From NCBI RefSeq assembly GCF_002017865.1, contig NZ_MTJN01000002.1:2480001-2544000 (forward strand): a stretch of DNA of 64,000 bases. The letters are read 5' to 3'. How positions within the stretch are numbered: position 1 is the stretch's first letter; every line of letters begins with the position of its first letter. Positions 33,386 to 41,857 of this stretch are shown piece after piece. The notes below the pieces were generated by a model. That model ran no database searches. It was not told the origin of the DNA and saw only the letters and a list, made by a program, of their open reading frames with translations. The DNA is from Rhodoferax fermentans (GTDB taxonomy: Bacteria > Pseudomonadota > Gammaproteobacteria > Burkholderiales > Burkholderiaceae_C). The translations under genes were made by a program, and so were the position numbers.

Positions 33386-33673
33386 CAGCCGCTTGGGGCA
33401 CCCGCCTCATACTGGGGTACCAGAAAACGGAGTTTCGGCGCAGCCAAATCGGCGGTCACCCCAAGCGGCGGCTGCGCCGATACCGTTGACAGGCGAACGG
33501 TATTGAAGGGAACCCGAATCCGGTTTGAGCCAATGATTCCGGCAGACCACCACCTTCAGATTGGCCGAAGCGCCAGCGAGGTATGGCCTCTGGGCGGGTG
33601 ACGATTTGGCTACGCCGAAACTTCGTTTTCTGGTACCCCAGTATGAGGAGCCCGCCCAGAGGTCATGCCTCGC
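33386..33673. repeat. Paired-hairpin repeat element, copy 1 (intact)
   Basis: A 46-base core beginning CTCATACTGGGGTACCAGAA occurs at 33406-33451, and its inverted copy at 33602-33647. Each core is the loop of a hairpin whose arms are unrelated between the two sites. The first has cagcc..gcttgggg arms (33386-33405 with 33452-33474). The second has 23-base arms with 21 matches (33576-33598 with 33651-33673). The spacer includes CGTTGACAG and CCGGTTTG, which recur in copy 2. Short reading frames through the core (SYWGTRKRSFG) exist on both strands and look fortuitous. Confidence 0.75.
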
Positions 33674-33732
33674 GGGTGGGTCCTGAGGCACTGCCCCCCC
33701 AAATGAGGGAACTCAGGATGACAGCCTGCCGT

Positions 33733-35124
33733 TTACAGCAACCGCACCTTCACACTTTTGCCCTTGACCTTGCCGACATTGAGTTTCTGCATCGCTTCGA
33801 GCGCGATGTCACGCTGCACCGCCACAAACGTAGTGAACTCGGTGACATTGATTTTGCCGATCTGCTCGCGGCTGTAACCGGCGTCTGCCGTGAGGGCGCC
33901 CAGCACATCACCGGGGCGGATTTTTTCCTTGCGCCCACCCAAAATTTGTAGCGTGATCATGGGTGGCAGCAAGGGCCCGCTGCCTTTGGGCGTGAGTTCG
34001 TCGAGTTTGTGCCAGACCGAGGGTTGGTTTTGGTACTGCTCAATCTTGCCCACCGCACCCATCTCGTACATGGCGGCCAGGCTCAGTGCCAGGCCGGTCT
34101 CACCCGCGCGGCCGGTGCGGCCGATGCGGTGGACATGGACCTCGGGGTCGGGTGTGATGTCGACGTTGATCACCGCCTCCAACTCCTTGATGTCGATGCC
34201 GCGCGAGGCCACGTCGGTGGCCACCAGCACCGAGATGCTGCGGTTGGCAAACTGCGCCAGCACCTGGTCACGCTCGCGCTGCTCCAGATCACCATGCAGT
34301 GCCAAAGCGCTCACCCCTTGTTGTTTCAGGTATGCCACCAACTCGTTGCATTGCTGTTTGGTGTTGCAAAACGCCAGTGTGCTGACCGGGCGGAAGTGGT
34401 TGAGCAGCTTGACCACCACCTCAAAACGGGTTGGGCGGGTCACCTCATAAAAACGTTGTTCGATCAGGCTCTCTGAGGTGGTGGGCTGCGCCACCGTGAT
34501 GCGTTCGGGCGAACGCATGAACTGTTTGGCCAGCTTGTCGATGCCTTCCGGGTAGGTGGCCGAAAACAACAGGGTCTGGCGCTCTGGCGGACACTGTTTG
34601 GTGACGGTGGCGATGTCCTCGAAAAAGCCCATGTCGAGCATGCGGTCGGCCTCATCCAGCACCAGGGTGTTCAGGGCTTCCAGGCTCAGGTAACCGCGCG
34701 CCAGGTGGTCCATCACGCGCCCCGGTGTGCCCACAATGATGTGGGCGCCGTTTTCAAGAGAAGCACGCTGGCCGCGTAAGGCCACACCACCACACAGCGT
34801 CACCACCTTGATGTTGTCCATCGCACGCGCCAGGCGACGGATTTCCACGGTGACCTGGTCGGCCAGTTCACGCGTTGGGCACAACACCAGCGACTGCACC
34901 GCAAAACGGCGCGGGTTTAGCCGCTCCAGCAGGGCCAGGCCAAAGGCGGCGGTTTTGCCGCTGCCGGTTTGCGCCTGGGCAATCAGGTCCTTGCCAGCCA
35001 GGGCGGCGGGCAGGCTGGTCGCCTGGATCGGGGTCATGCTCAGGTAACCCAGCTGCGCCAGGTTATCCAGGGTGGCCGGGTTCAGGGGCAGGGAATTGAA
35101 CAGGGTGTTGTCGGATGCGGTCAT
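33733..35124 (-). CDS. dbpA: DEAD-box ATP-dependent RNA helicase DbpA
   Basis: The 463-residue helicase has all DEAD-box motifs: MTPIQ (Q), AQTGSGKT (I), PTRELADQ (Ia), VLDEADRML (II), SATYPEG (III), VATDVASRGID (V) and HRIGRTGR (VI). The C-terminal ~75 residues (GGRKEKIRPGDVLGALTADA and the KINVTEF region) are the DbpA RNA-binding domain that recognises hairpin 92 of 23S rRNA, so a role in late 50S ribosome assembly is assigned. MTASDNTLFNSLPL aligns with the E. coli DbpA start, hence ATG 35124 rather than 35166. Paired-hairpin elements flank the gene on both sides. Confidence 0.93.
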   Translation of the reverse strand: MTASDNTLFNSLPLNPATLDNLAQLGYLSMTPIQATSLPAALAGKDLIAQAQTGSGKTAAFGLALLERLNPRRFAVQSLVLCPTRELADQVTVEIRRLARAMDNIKVVTLCGGVALRGQRASLENGAHIIVGTPGRVMDHLARGYLSLEALNTLVLDEADRMLDMGFFEDIATVTKQCPPERQTLLFSATYPEGIDKLAKQFMRSPERITVAQPTTSESLIEQRFYEVTRPTRFEVVVKLLNHFRPVSTLAFCNTKQQCNELVAYLKQQGVSALALHGDLEQRERDQVLAQFANRSISVLVATDVASRGIDIKELEAVINVDITPDPEVHVHRIGRTGRAGETGLALSLAAMYEMGAVGKIEQYQNQPSVWHKLDELTPKGSGPLLPPMITLQILGGRKEKIRPGDVLGALTADAGYSREQIGKINVTEFTTFVAVQRDIALEAMQKLNVGKVKGKSVKVRLL

Positions 35125-35314
35125 GGGGGGATTATCGGTTCCGGGTGCCCGATTCATGTTGCTCATGCGAAGGTGGTTCGCGCTGCGTGGTAGCCGGTGG
35201 GGGCATCCCTCTCATACTGGGGTACCAGAAAACGAAGTTTCGGCGCAGCCAAATCGGGGGCTACTCCCACCGGCTACCACGCCGAAAGCGTTGACAGACG
35301 CACTGTGTTGTTAG

Positions 35315-36490
35315 GGCAACGCTGAACAAGTAGAGTCAAAGCAGGCCCCAGCGGTATCGAGAAACCGAAGTTGTCGAAATTGCGACCAGCTGAGCTCGCT
35401 TTTGCCCCCTTTGAGGCTGTTTCAGGGGGAATTCACCCCCTATTGCGCCCTCATGGACGCACCTGTGCCATCAGCCTTTGTCGGCAGAGATAGATGTTGG
35501 CCAGCGCCAAAGCAGTAAACGCCCGCGTGGCGTTCTTCTGCAACCCACGGTAACGCACCTTGCCAAAGCCCCACAGGCGCTTGACCACAGCAAATACATG
35601 CTCCACGCGTGAGCGGATCTTGGATTTGTTGCGGTTCTTGGCGCGAATGCCTTCATCGACCACACCAGAGCGGCGACTGCGCTGGTTGGTGAAGTCTTTG
35701 GCCTTGGGTGCTGCACTGCGGATCAGCTCCTTCTGGCTGGCGTAGGCACTGTCGCCATAGACGCGTTGCTCCTTGCCATGCAACAAACTGGGCAGTGGGT
35801 GTTTGTCATGCACGTTGGCTGCTGTGACCACCGCATGGTGGGCCAGACCACTTTGGCTGTCCACACCGATGTGCAACTTCATGCCAAAGTACCACTGTTG
35901 GCCCTTGCGGGTTTGGTGCATGTCCGGGTCGCGCGCCTTATTCGCATTCTTGGTGGAACTCGGTGCACCAATGATGGTGGCGTCCACAATGGTGCCGGTG
36001 TTGAGCTTGAAGCCCTTGCTTTGCAAGACAGCGCCTACTTGGGCAAACAGGGCTTGGCCAAGTTTGTGCTTGTTGAGGAGTTTGCGAAAGTTCAACACCG
36101 TGGTGGCGTCCGGCACAGATTCACGCCCCAGGTCAATGCCCACGAAGCGACGCAGGCTCACGCTGTCGTACAGAGCTTCTTCACAGGCCAGGTCTGCCAG
36201 GTTGAACCAGTGCTGGATGAAGTGGATGCGCAGCATACGCTCAAGCCCGATGGGGGGACGCCCATTACCGGCCTTGGGGTAAAACGGCTCGATGACTTCG
36301 CACAGAGCGGCCCAGGGAACGATGACTTCCATGGTCTTCAAGAACTCATCGCGCCGCGTGGGCTTGCGGTAGGTCTCAAAGCTTTGTTGTTCGGCCATGG
36401 CCAGAGTTTGTTGTTTCATCTGCATCTCCTGCTTGGGATGCCACGAACCATGCAAGTCATGGGCCAACTGGGGACTTGATCAGTGTTGCC
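35315..36490 (-). mobile_element. IS5-family insertion sequence, copy B
   Basis: It is 1176 bp with the same inverted repeats as copy A but in opposite orientation, flanked by TTAG at 35311-35314 and 36491-36494. It inserted into the middle of a paired-hairpin repeat. The two copies bracket 3.6 kb containing the aldo/keto reductase, a small gene and dbpA. Confidence 0.95.
35451..36419 (-). CDS. IS5-family DDE transposase (copy B)
   Basis: This is a 322-residue transposase with the same protein sequence as that encoded at 30584-31552, including VDATIIGAPSS, VYGDSAYAS and RVEHVFAVVKR. The identity of the two copies means that either they duplicated recently or they are kept identical by gene conversion. 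Start choice is as for copy A (AGGAG six bases before ATG 36419). Confidence 0.96.
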   Translation of the reverse strand: MKQQTLAMAEQQSFETYRKPTRRDEFLKTMEVIVPWAALCEVIEPFYPKAGNGRPPIGLERMLRIHFIQHWFNLADLACEEALYDSVSLRRFVGIDLGRESVPDATTVLNFRKLLNKHKLGQALFAQVGAVLQSKGFKLNTGTIVDATIIGAPSSTKNANKARDPDMHQTRKGQQWYFGMKLHIGVDSQSGLAHHAVVTAANVHDKHPLPSLLHGKEQRVYGDSAYASQKELIRSAAPKAKDFTNQRSRRSGVVDEGIRAKNRNKSKIRSRVEHVFAVVKRLWGFGKVRYRGLQKNATRAFTALALANIYLCRQRLMAQVRP

Positions 36491-36751
36491 TTAGGTCCAG
36501 AACCCGGTTTGGCCCGTCCGATTGGACCGCCACTGTCTTGCGCTCTGCCAAAATCGCCAGCCGGGTAGGCCCTTGGGGCGGCTGACGATTTCTGGTACTC
36601 CAGTATGAGGAAGTCGCCCCAAGGGCTTGCCCGGCGGGTCGATCCAAGAAGCGCGGCTAGTGACGATGGTTTAACAAACGCATAAAAACACCCGCGATCA
36701 CCGGAAACCCAGCTTGTGCAAAATGCAAGCCATTCACTTCAGAAGCCCCCC

Positions 36752-38233
36752 ATGCGCAAAACCCTGTTTCCTCTTATCTTGGCCAGTGCCCTGCTCACCG
36801 GCTGCGGCAGTGCGGTGCTCAACCCGGTCACCGGCCAGGCCGAGCGCTCGGTGATGAGTGAGCAAGATGAACTGACCGAGGGCGCCAAGGCGCACCAGCA
36901 GGTGCTCAAGGAGTACGGCGTGGTCAAAGACGCCAAAGTGCAGGCCTATGTCAACAACTTGGGGCAACGCCTGGCCAAACTGTCGCATCGAGACCACTTG
37001 CAGTGGCATTTCACCGTGCTTGACAGCCCCGAGATCAACGCTTTTGCGCTGCCTGGCGGTTATGTCTATGTCACACGCGGCATCATGGCCTATTTACAAA
37101 CCGAGGCCGAGCTGGCCGGGGTGATGGGTCATGAAATTGGCCACGTCACAGCCCGCCACGGTGCCCAGCGCGCCACGCGCCAGCAGGACGCGGGCCTGGG
37201 TGTGCTGGCTGCCACGGTCTTGGGTGCGGTGCTGGAGAGCCAGGGTGTCAGTGGTGCCGGGCGGCTGGCCAGCCAGGTGTCGCAGACGGCCGCGGCGGGG
37301 TATGTGGCCTCGTATGGGCGCGAGCAGGAATTACAAGCCGACGGCCTGGGTGCCGAGTACCTGGCGCGCAGCGCCTACGACCCGCGCAACATGGTCCGGG
37401 TGATTGGTGTGCTCAAAGACCAGGAGCGTTTTGTGGCGGACCAGGCCCGTGCCGCCGGTCGACCGGCACCGACGGGCAACAGCTGGCTGGCTTCGCACCC
37501 GAGCAACGATGCGCGCCTGCAGCAGATCACCCAGCTGGCGACCCAGTACCAGGGCAGTTACAGCGACGAAGGGCGTGACCGTTATTTACAAGTGCTGCGT
37601 GGCCTGCCCTTTGGAGAGAGTGCCGAGCAGGGGCTGACACGAGGCGCCAACTTCTACCACCCGGTGCTGGGTTTTGCGCTCACCGCCCCGGCAGGTTGGC
37701 AGATCCAGAACGAGGCCGAGCAACTGGCGGTGGTCAACGCCACCGGGGATGCCGCCCTGCTGGTGCAGGTGGTGCCGCCCACGGCTGGCAAAACCCACGA
37801 GGAGGTGATCCGCAAGCTGCTGCAGCCCAGCCAGGGCAGGGTAGAGCGTTTGACGCTCAACGGACTGGCGGCCACGCATTTTGTCGGCAGCCGCACCACG
37901 ACCCAGGGCCAGATCCAGCGGCTGGATGTCACGCTGGTCAGTGGTCCGCAAGACCGGATGTACCTGTTGCGCCCGGCCGGTCAAAGTGCCGCCTTGCGTG
38001 CGGCCCAGGGCGCGTTGGCCCAGGCCCAAGGCAGTTTCCGGCCTTTGAGTTCGGCTGAGCGAACCGCTGCCCGCGCCTGGACGATCAAAACCGTGGCTTA
38101 CCCGCGTGGTGGTTTTGCCGAACTGGCGCGCGTGTCACCGCTGCCCAGCGCAGAGCAGCAGCTGCGCCTGATCAACGGGTTCTATACCGGGGGTGAGCCC
38201 AAGGTGGGCCAATTGGTCAAGGTGGTGGAGTAA
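36752..38233 (+). CDS. M48-family metalloprotease lipoprotein (BepA/LoiP-like)
   Basis: The 493-residue protein has a lipoprotein signal (LLTGC, Cys18), so it is anchored in the envelope facing the periplasm. The zinc protease motif HEIGH is at 127-131, and the third ligand is probably the Glu in REQELQADGLG. The second half (from ~300) is a separate beta-rich region without TPR repeats, ending in a LysM-like or NTF-like fold that I cannot name. M48 lipoproteins degrade misfolded outer-membrane proteins. The start at 36752 was chosen because the signal peptide begins there; 12 upstream codons are open but lack signal character. Confidence 0.88.
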   Translation: MRKTLFPLILASALLTGCGSAVLNPVTGQAERSVMSEQDELTEGAKAHQQVLKEYGVVKDAKVQAYVNNLGQRLAKLSHRDHLQWHFTVLDSPEINAFALPGGYVYVTRGIMAYLQTEAELAGVMGHEIGHVTARHGAQRATRQQDAGLGVLAATVLGAVLESQGVSGAGRLASQVSQTAAAGYVASYGREQELQADGLGAEYLARSAYDPRNMVRVIGVLKDQERFVADQARAAGRPAPTGNSWLASHPSNDARLQQITQLATQYQGSYSDEGRDRYLQVLRGLPFGESAEQGLTRGANFYHPVLGFALTAPAGWQIQNEAEQLAVVNATGDAALLVQVVPPTAGKTHEEVIRKLLQPSQGRVERLTLNGLAATHFVGSRTTTQGQIQRLDVTLVSGPQDRMYLLRPAGQSAALRAAQGALAQAQGSFRPLSSAERTAARAWTIKTVAYPRGGFAELARVSPLPSAEQQLRLINGFYTGGEPKVGQLVKVVE

Positions 38234-38251
38234 GCAAGTAGCTATCGCAGA

Positions 38252-38297
38252 AATAGCTATCAGCCCTTTATCTATAAGGGCTAAAGGCCAATTTGAT
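38252..38297. repeat. Dispersed TAGCCC hairpin repeat, copy 8
   Basis: The bases aatagctatcagcccttta and tctataagggctaaaggcca, then atttgat, give the full pattern of AGCTA box, stem and GGCCAATTTGAT tail. It lies between the convergent M48 protease gene and the small gene at 38305-38511 and may terminate both. Confidence 0.85.
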
Positions 38298-38304
38298 GGA
38301 TAAC

Positions 38305-38511
38305 TCAGGCAAACGCGTTGACCAGCGTGCCAATGGCGCCTGTGACGGCCAGCACCGGTGCCACCGCAGGCACAGACTGCAACAGGGTTTGGGCGACCGA
38401 GCTGTCGGCGGCCAGTGCTTTTTTGAGCACCAGGGCTGCCGCAACACCGGTGCCGACATTTTGGGCGGCCTGGCTGGCGGCTTGCACCACGGATGAGCTG
38501 GTGATGTTCAT
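38305..38511 (-). CDS. Small YjfB-like (putative motility) protein
   Basis: The 68-residue protein MNITSSSVVQAASQAAQNVG continues with VLKKALAADSSVAQTLLQSV. That pattern resembles the YjfB family (short proteins with a central VLKKAL and a LLQ-P motif found near motility genes). The function of the family is unknown. It is Ala/Val-rich with no cysteine. ATG 38511 is preferred over 38526 because the family begins at MNI or MDI. It is convergent with the M48 protease gene. Assignment is from pattern memory only. Confidence 0.55.
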   Translation of the reverse strand: MNITSSSVVQAASQAAQNVGTGVAAALVLKKALAADSSVAQTLLQSVPAVAPVLAVTGAIGTLVNAFA

Positions 38512-38638
38512 GAAAAAGTCTCCCACAAGGACAAGGCGGGTGCCTTAACGACTTATCGGCGCAAAACCGCGTCACTTGACTGTTTCTGCCTCGTGTGGAA
38601 TGTGTCGACTTCTAAAATCAAGCGATTTGAAGGTTTGT

Positions 38639-39793
38639 ATGCATCCGCTCCATATTTCCACCAGTTTTGACGCTGGCGCCATCGAGGTTGTCAGCCTGGT
38701 CGACCCGCAGGACATTCAGCTCAAGATCCGCCCCGACAACGCCAGCGACTTCGCCCAGTGGTTTTACTTCTGCCTGCAGGGCGCCGCCGGTGTGCCGGTG
38801 CGGCTGAACTTTGTCAACGCAGGCCAAAGCGCCTACCCCAAGGGCTGGACCGATTACCGCGTGGTCGCCAGTTACGACCACCAGAACTGGTTCCGGCTCG
38901 ACACCCACTTTGACGGCCAGGTGCTGAGCACCAGCTTCACCCCGGCGGGCAACAGCGTCTACCTGGCCTACTTCGAGCCGTATTCGTATGAACGGCATCT
39001 GGACCTGATTGGCTCGGCCGCCAACTCCGAACATGTGACGCTGGAGCGCCTGGGCGCCACGGTGGATGGCCGCGACATGACCCTGCTGCAGCTCACCAAC
39101 GCCCAGAGCCCGGTGCCGCTGGCACAACGCAAAAAGATCTGGCTGATCGCCCGCCAGCACCCCGGCGAGAGCATGGCCGAGTGGTTTGTGGAGGGTTTTC
39201 TGGAGCGCCTGCTCGACGAGGCCGACCCGGTGGCCCGCGTGTTGCTGGACCAATGTGTGTTTTACGTGGTGCCCAACATGAACCCGGACGGCGCTGTGCG
39301 TGGCAACCTGCGCACCAATGCCGCCGGTGCCAACCTGAACCGTGAGTGGGCCACACCGAGTCTGGAGACGTCACCCGAGGTGTATTGGGTGCGCCAGAAG
39401 ATGCTGGAAGTCGGTGTGGACCTGAACCTGGACGCCCATGGTGACGAGGCCCTGCCCTACAACTTTGTGGTTGGCACCGAAGACACGCCCGGCTACAGCC
39501 CGCGCATCGCTGCGCTTGAAGAGGCTTTCAAGGCCAGCTGGTTAGCCGCCAGCCCGGACTTCCAGATCAAACACGGCTACCCGCGCGGCAAACATGGCGA
39601 GGCCAACCTGACGCTGGCCACCAACTGGATCGGCCAGCAGTTTGGCTGCCTGGCCTTCACCATCGAGATGCCGTTCAAGGACAACGCCAACCTGCCCGAC
39701 CCGCAAGTCGGCTGGAACGGTGAACGCTCCAAACGCCTGGGCGCCAGTGTGTTGCAGCCGGTGCTGGCGGTGTTGAACCAGTTGCGGGCCTGA
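38639..39793 (+). CDS. M14-family zinc carboxypeptidase (cytosolic type)
   Basis: The 384-residue enzyme has an N-terminal beta-sandwich domain (~1-140) typical of cytosolic carboxypeptidase-like M14 proteins and a catalytic domain. Zinc ligands His174 and Glu177 lie in ARQHPGESMAEW and His267 in NLDAHGDEALPY. The catalytic Glu343 lies in FTIEMPFKD. It has no signal peptide, so it probably acts on cytosolic peptides. The first ATG of the open frame (38576) adds 21 atypical residues, and MHPLHISTSFDAG is the normal family start. Its neighbours do not reveal a pathway. Confidence 0.9.
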   Translation: MHPLHISTSFDAGAIEVVSLVDPQDIQLKIRPDNASDFAQWFYFCLQGAAGVPVRLNFVNAGQSAYPKGWTDYRVVASYDHQNWFRLDTHFDGQVLSTSFTPAGNSVYLAYFEPYSYERHLDLIGSAANSEHVTLERLGATVDGRDMTLLQLTNAQSPVPLAQRKKIWLIARQHPGESMAEWFVEGFLERLLDEADPVARVLLDQCVFYVVPNMNPDGAVRGNLRTNAAGANLNREWATPSLETSPEVYWVRQKMLEVGVDLNLDAHGDEALPYNFVVGTEDTPGYSPRIAALEEAFKASWLAASPDFQIKHGYPRGKHGEANLTLATNWIGQQFGCLAFTIEMPFKDNANLPDPQVGWNGERSKRLGASVLQPVLAVLNQLRA

Positions 39794-39812
39794 GTCAGCC
39801 TGACATCAATAC

Positions 39813-39862
39813 CAAATTGATAGCTGTTAGCCCTTATCAAATAAGGGCTAACGCCAGATTTA
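39813..39862. repeat. Dispersed TAGCCC hairpin repeat, copy 9
   Basis: The bases caaattgatagctgttagcc and cttatcaaataagggctaac, then gccagatttag, form a 10-base TTAGCCCTTAT/ATAAGGGCTAA stem. It sits between the convergent M14 peptidase and oppF genes, where it can terminate both. Confidence 0.88.
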
Positions 39863-39871
39863 GTTCAAAAG

Positions 39872-40861
39872 TCAGGCCAGCAGGCAAGCGACCTGCGTGT
39901 CCGCGCCGTTGGTGTGCAACTCGGGTATGGTCTCGGCACATGGGGCCTGCGCCTTGGGGCAGCGGGTGCGGAACACACAACCCGAAGGTGGGTTCATCGG
40001 TGAGGGCAAGTCCCCCTGCAGCAGCTGAATCACCTTGCCGCGCTCCAGCTCCGGGTCGGGGATCGGGATGGCGGAGAGCAGCGCCTGGGTGTAGGGGTGG
40101 CGCGGCTCGTTGTAGAGCGCGTTTTTCTCGGCAAACTCCATGGCACGGCCCAGGTACATCACCATGATGCGGTGGCTGATGTGGCGCACCACCGCCAGGT
40201 CGTGCGCAATGAAGATCAGCGCCAGGCCCAGCTCTTTTTGCAACTCCTTGAGCAGGTTGATGATCTGCGCCTGGATCGACACGTCGAGCGCCGACACCGG
40301 CTCGTCACAAACAATCAGCTTGGGCGACAAAATCAACGCCCGTGCGATGCCGATGCGCTGGCACTGGCCGCCCGAGAACTCGTGCGGGTAGCGGTTGATC
40401 TGCTGCGGTGTCAGGCCGACGCGTCCCATCATGGCGCGCACCTTTTCCATCACCTCGTCCTTGCTCATCTGCGGGTAATGGGTGCGTAAGGGTTCGGCAA
40501 TGGTCTGCGCCACCGTCATGCGCGGGTCCAGGCTGGCCAGCGGGTCCTGGAAAATCATCTGGATGTCTTTGCGCACCGCCATCCAGGCGCTCGGTGAGGC
40601 ACCTTGCATCTCCTGACCCATCCAGCGGATTGACCCAGAGTTGGCGGGGTTGAGGTTCAGCAGGGCCCGCGCCAGCGTGGACTTGCCACAGCCGGACTCA
40701 CCCACCACACCCAGGGTTTCACCGGCATGTAAGTCAAACGAGATGCCGTTGACGGCCTTGAGGCTGCGCGGCGCTGACCACGGCCAGTCTTTCTTGTCCT
40801 TGAAGTGGAACGCCACCTTGACGTCGCGTACCGACAGGATCGGGGTTTGTTGTTTATCCAT
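39872..40861 (-). CDS. oppF: Oligopeptide ABC transporter ATP-binding protein OppF
   Basis: The 329-residue ATPase has Walker A GESGCGKSTLARALL, Q-loop FQDPLASLDPRMT, signature FSGGQCQRIGIARAL, Walker B LIVCDEPVSALD and the H-loop IAHDLAVVRHIS. The C-terminal oligopeptide/dipeptide extension includes the cysteine motif FRTRCPKAQAPC, which in this group binds an iron-sulfur cluster or zinc. It overlaps oppD by eight bases (start 40861, oppD stop at 40854). The signature Gln-Cys-Gln is a small variation on the usual Gln-Gln/Arg-Gln. It energises peptide import with OppD. Confidence 0.94.
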   Translation of the reverse strand: MDKQQTPILSVRDVKVAFHFKDKKDWPWSAPRSLKAVNGISFDLHAGETLGVVGESGCGKSTLARALLNLNPANSGSIRWMGQEMQGASPSAWMAVRKDIQMIFQDPLASLDPRMTVAQTIAEPLRTHYPQMSKDEVMEKVRAMMGRVGLTPQQINRYPHEFSGGQCQRIGIARALILSPKLIVCDEPVSALDVSIQAQIINLLKELQKELGLALIFIAHDLAVVRHISHRIMVMYLGRAMEFAEKNALYNEPRHPYTQALLSAIPIPDPELERGKVIQLLQGDLPSPMNPPSGCVFRTRCPKAQAPCAETIPELHTNGADTQVACLLA

Positions 40862-41846
40862 GGGCGAGCTCCCGGCTGACGATGGCGCTATCGCGGTGGC
40901 AGGCGCGCAAGTGGTGTGTGGCTCCTGACATGGGCTGCAGAGTAGCCAGCTGGGTCTGGCATTGGGTGTCTGCCAAGCTGCAGCGCGGGCTGAACGGGCA
41001 ACCCTTGGGCATATGCGCCATGTTGGGCGGCGCGCCGGGAATGGCCAGCAAGGATTCGTCGTCGCGGTCCATACGCGGCACCGCTTTGAGCAGGCCCAGG
41101 GTGTAGGGGTGGCTGGCGGTCTTGAACAGCTGCTGGGCGCTGCCTTGTTCCATGACACGCCCGCCATACATCACCACCACCTGGTCACACAGGCCGGCCA
41201 CCACACCGAGGTCGTGGGTGATCAGCACAATCGCGGTGCCAAAGTCGCGCTGCAGGTCACGCAGCAGGGTCAGCATCTGGGCCTGAACCGTCACGTCCAG
41301 CGCGGTGGTGGGCTCATCCGCAATCAGCACCTCGGGTTCACACAACAAGGCCATCGCAATCATCACACGCTGGCGCATGCCGCCCGAGAACTCATGCGGG
41401 TACATGTTGATGCGTTTGGCGGCCTCGGGGATACGCACCGCGTCGAGCATGCGCACCGAGGCGGCCTTGGCTGTGGCGCGGTCCTGGCCCTTGTGGAACT
41501 GCAGCACCTCGGTCATCTGCCGCTCCACCGTCAGGTAGGGGTTGAGCGAGGTCATCGGGTCCTGAAAAATCATCGCCATGCGGTTGCCGCGGATCTGGTT
41601 CAACTCAGACGCGGGCAGGGTCAGCAGGTTCTTGCCCTGGTACAACGCCTGGCCGCTGGCCTGACCATTACGCGCCAGCAAGCCCATCAGGGCCAGCACG
41701 GTCTGGCTTTTGCCCGAGCCGCTTTCGCCTACGATGCCGAGAGTCTGGCCCTTGTCGAGCGCAAAGTTGAGGCCATTGACGGCGTAGACGGTGCCGTCCT
41801 GGGTGGCAAACTGGACCGCCAGATCGGTCACTTCAAGGAGTTTCAT
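40854..41846 (-). CDS. oppD: Oligopeptide ABC transporter ATP-binding protein OppD
   Basis: The 330-residue ATPase partner of OppF has Walker A GESGSGKSQTVLAL, FQDPMTSLNPYLTVE, signature FSGGMRQRVMIAMAL, Walker B LIADEPTTALD and the ITHDLGVVAGLCD H-loop. The C-terminal CPFSPRCSLADTQC motif is the oligopeptide-transporter extension. The gene lies 11 bp after oppC, so the operon is tightly packed. Two different ATPases per transporter is normal for Opp and Dpp systems. The choice of Opp over Dpp rests on the binding protein and on permease similarity. Confidence 0.94.
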   Translation of the reverse strand: MKLLEVTDLAVQFATQDGTVYAVNGLNFALDKGQTLGIVGESGSGKSQTVLALMGLLARNGQASGQALYQGKNLLTLPASELNQIRGNRMAMIFQDPMTSLNPYLTVERQMTEVLQFHKGQDRATAKAASVRMLDAVRIPEAAKRINMYPHEFSGGMRQRVMIAMALLCEPEVLIADEPTTALDVTVQAQMLTLLRDLQRDFGTAIVLITHDLGVVAGLCDQVVVMYGGRVMEQGSAQQLFKTASHPYTLGLLKAVPRMDRDDESLLAIPGAPPNMAHMPKGCPFSPRCSLADTQCQTQLATLQPMSGATHHLRACHRDSAIVSRELAHG

Positions 41847-41857
41847 GCAGTGGCCTC

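Larger units (their letters stand above)
35187..36634. repeat. Paired-hairpin repeat element, copy 2, split by an insertion sequence
   Basis: The left core (35211-35256) is 46 bases and lies between 15-base perfectly complementary arms (35187-35201 with 35266-35280). After CGTTGACAGACGCACTGTG the element is interrupted at TTAG by insertion sequence copy B. It resumes at 36491 with AACCCGGTTTGG and ends in an inverted, 22-base-deleted core (about 36586-36609) between arms at 36561-36580 and 36615-36634 (18 of 20 pairing). Without the insertion, its layout equals copy 1. Confidence 0.7.

Noticed and set aside
33320-33691. Short frames with SYWGTRKRSFG on both strands
   Set aside because: They arise from the repeat core read in either direction; the same peptide in both strands' frames points to noncoding repeats.
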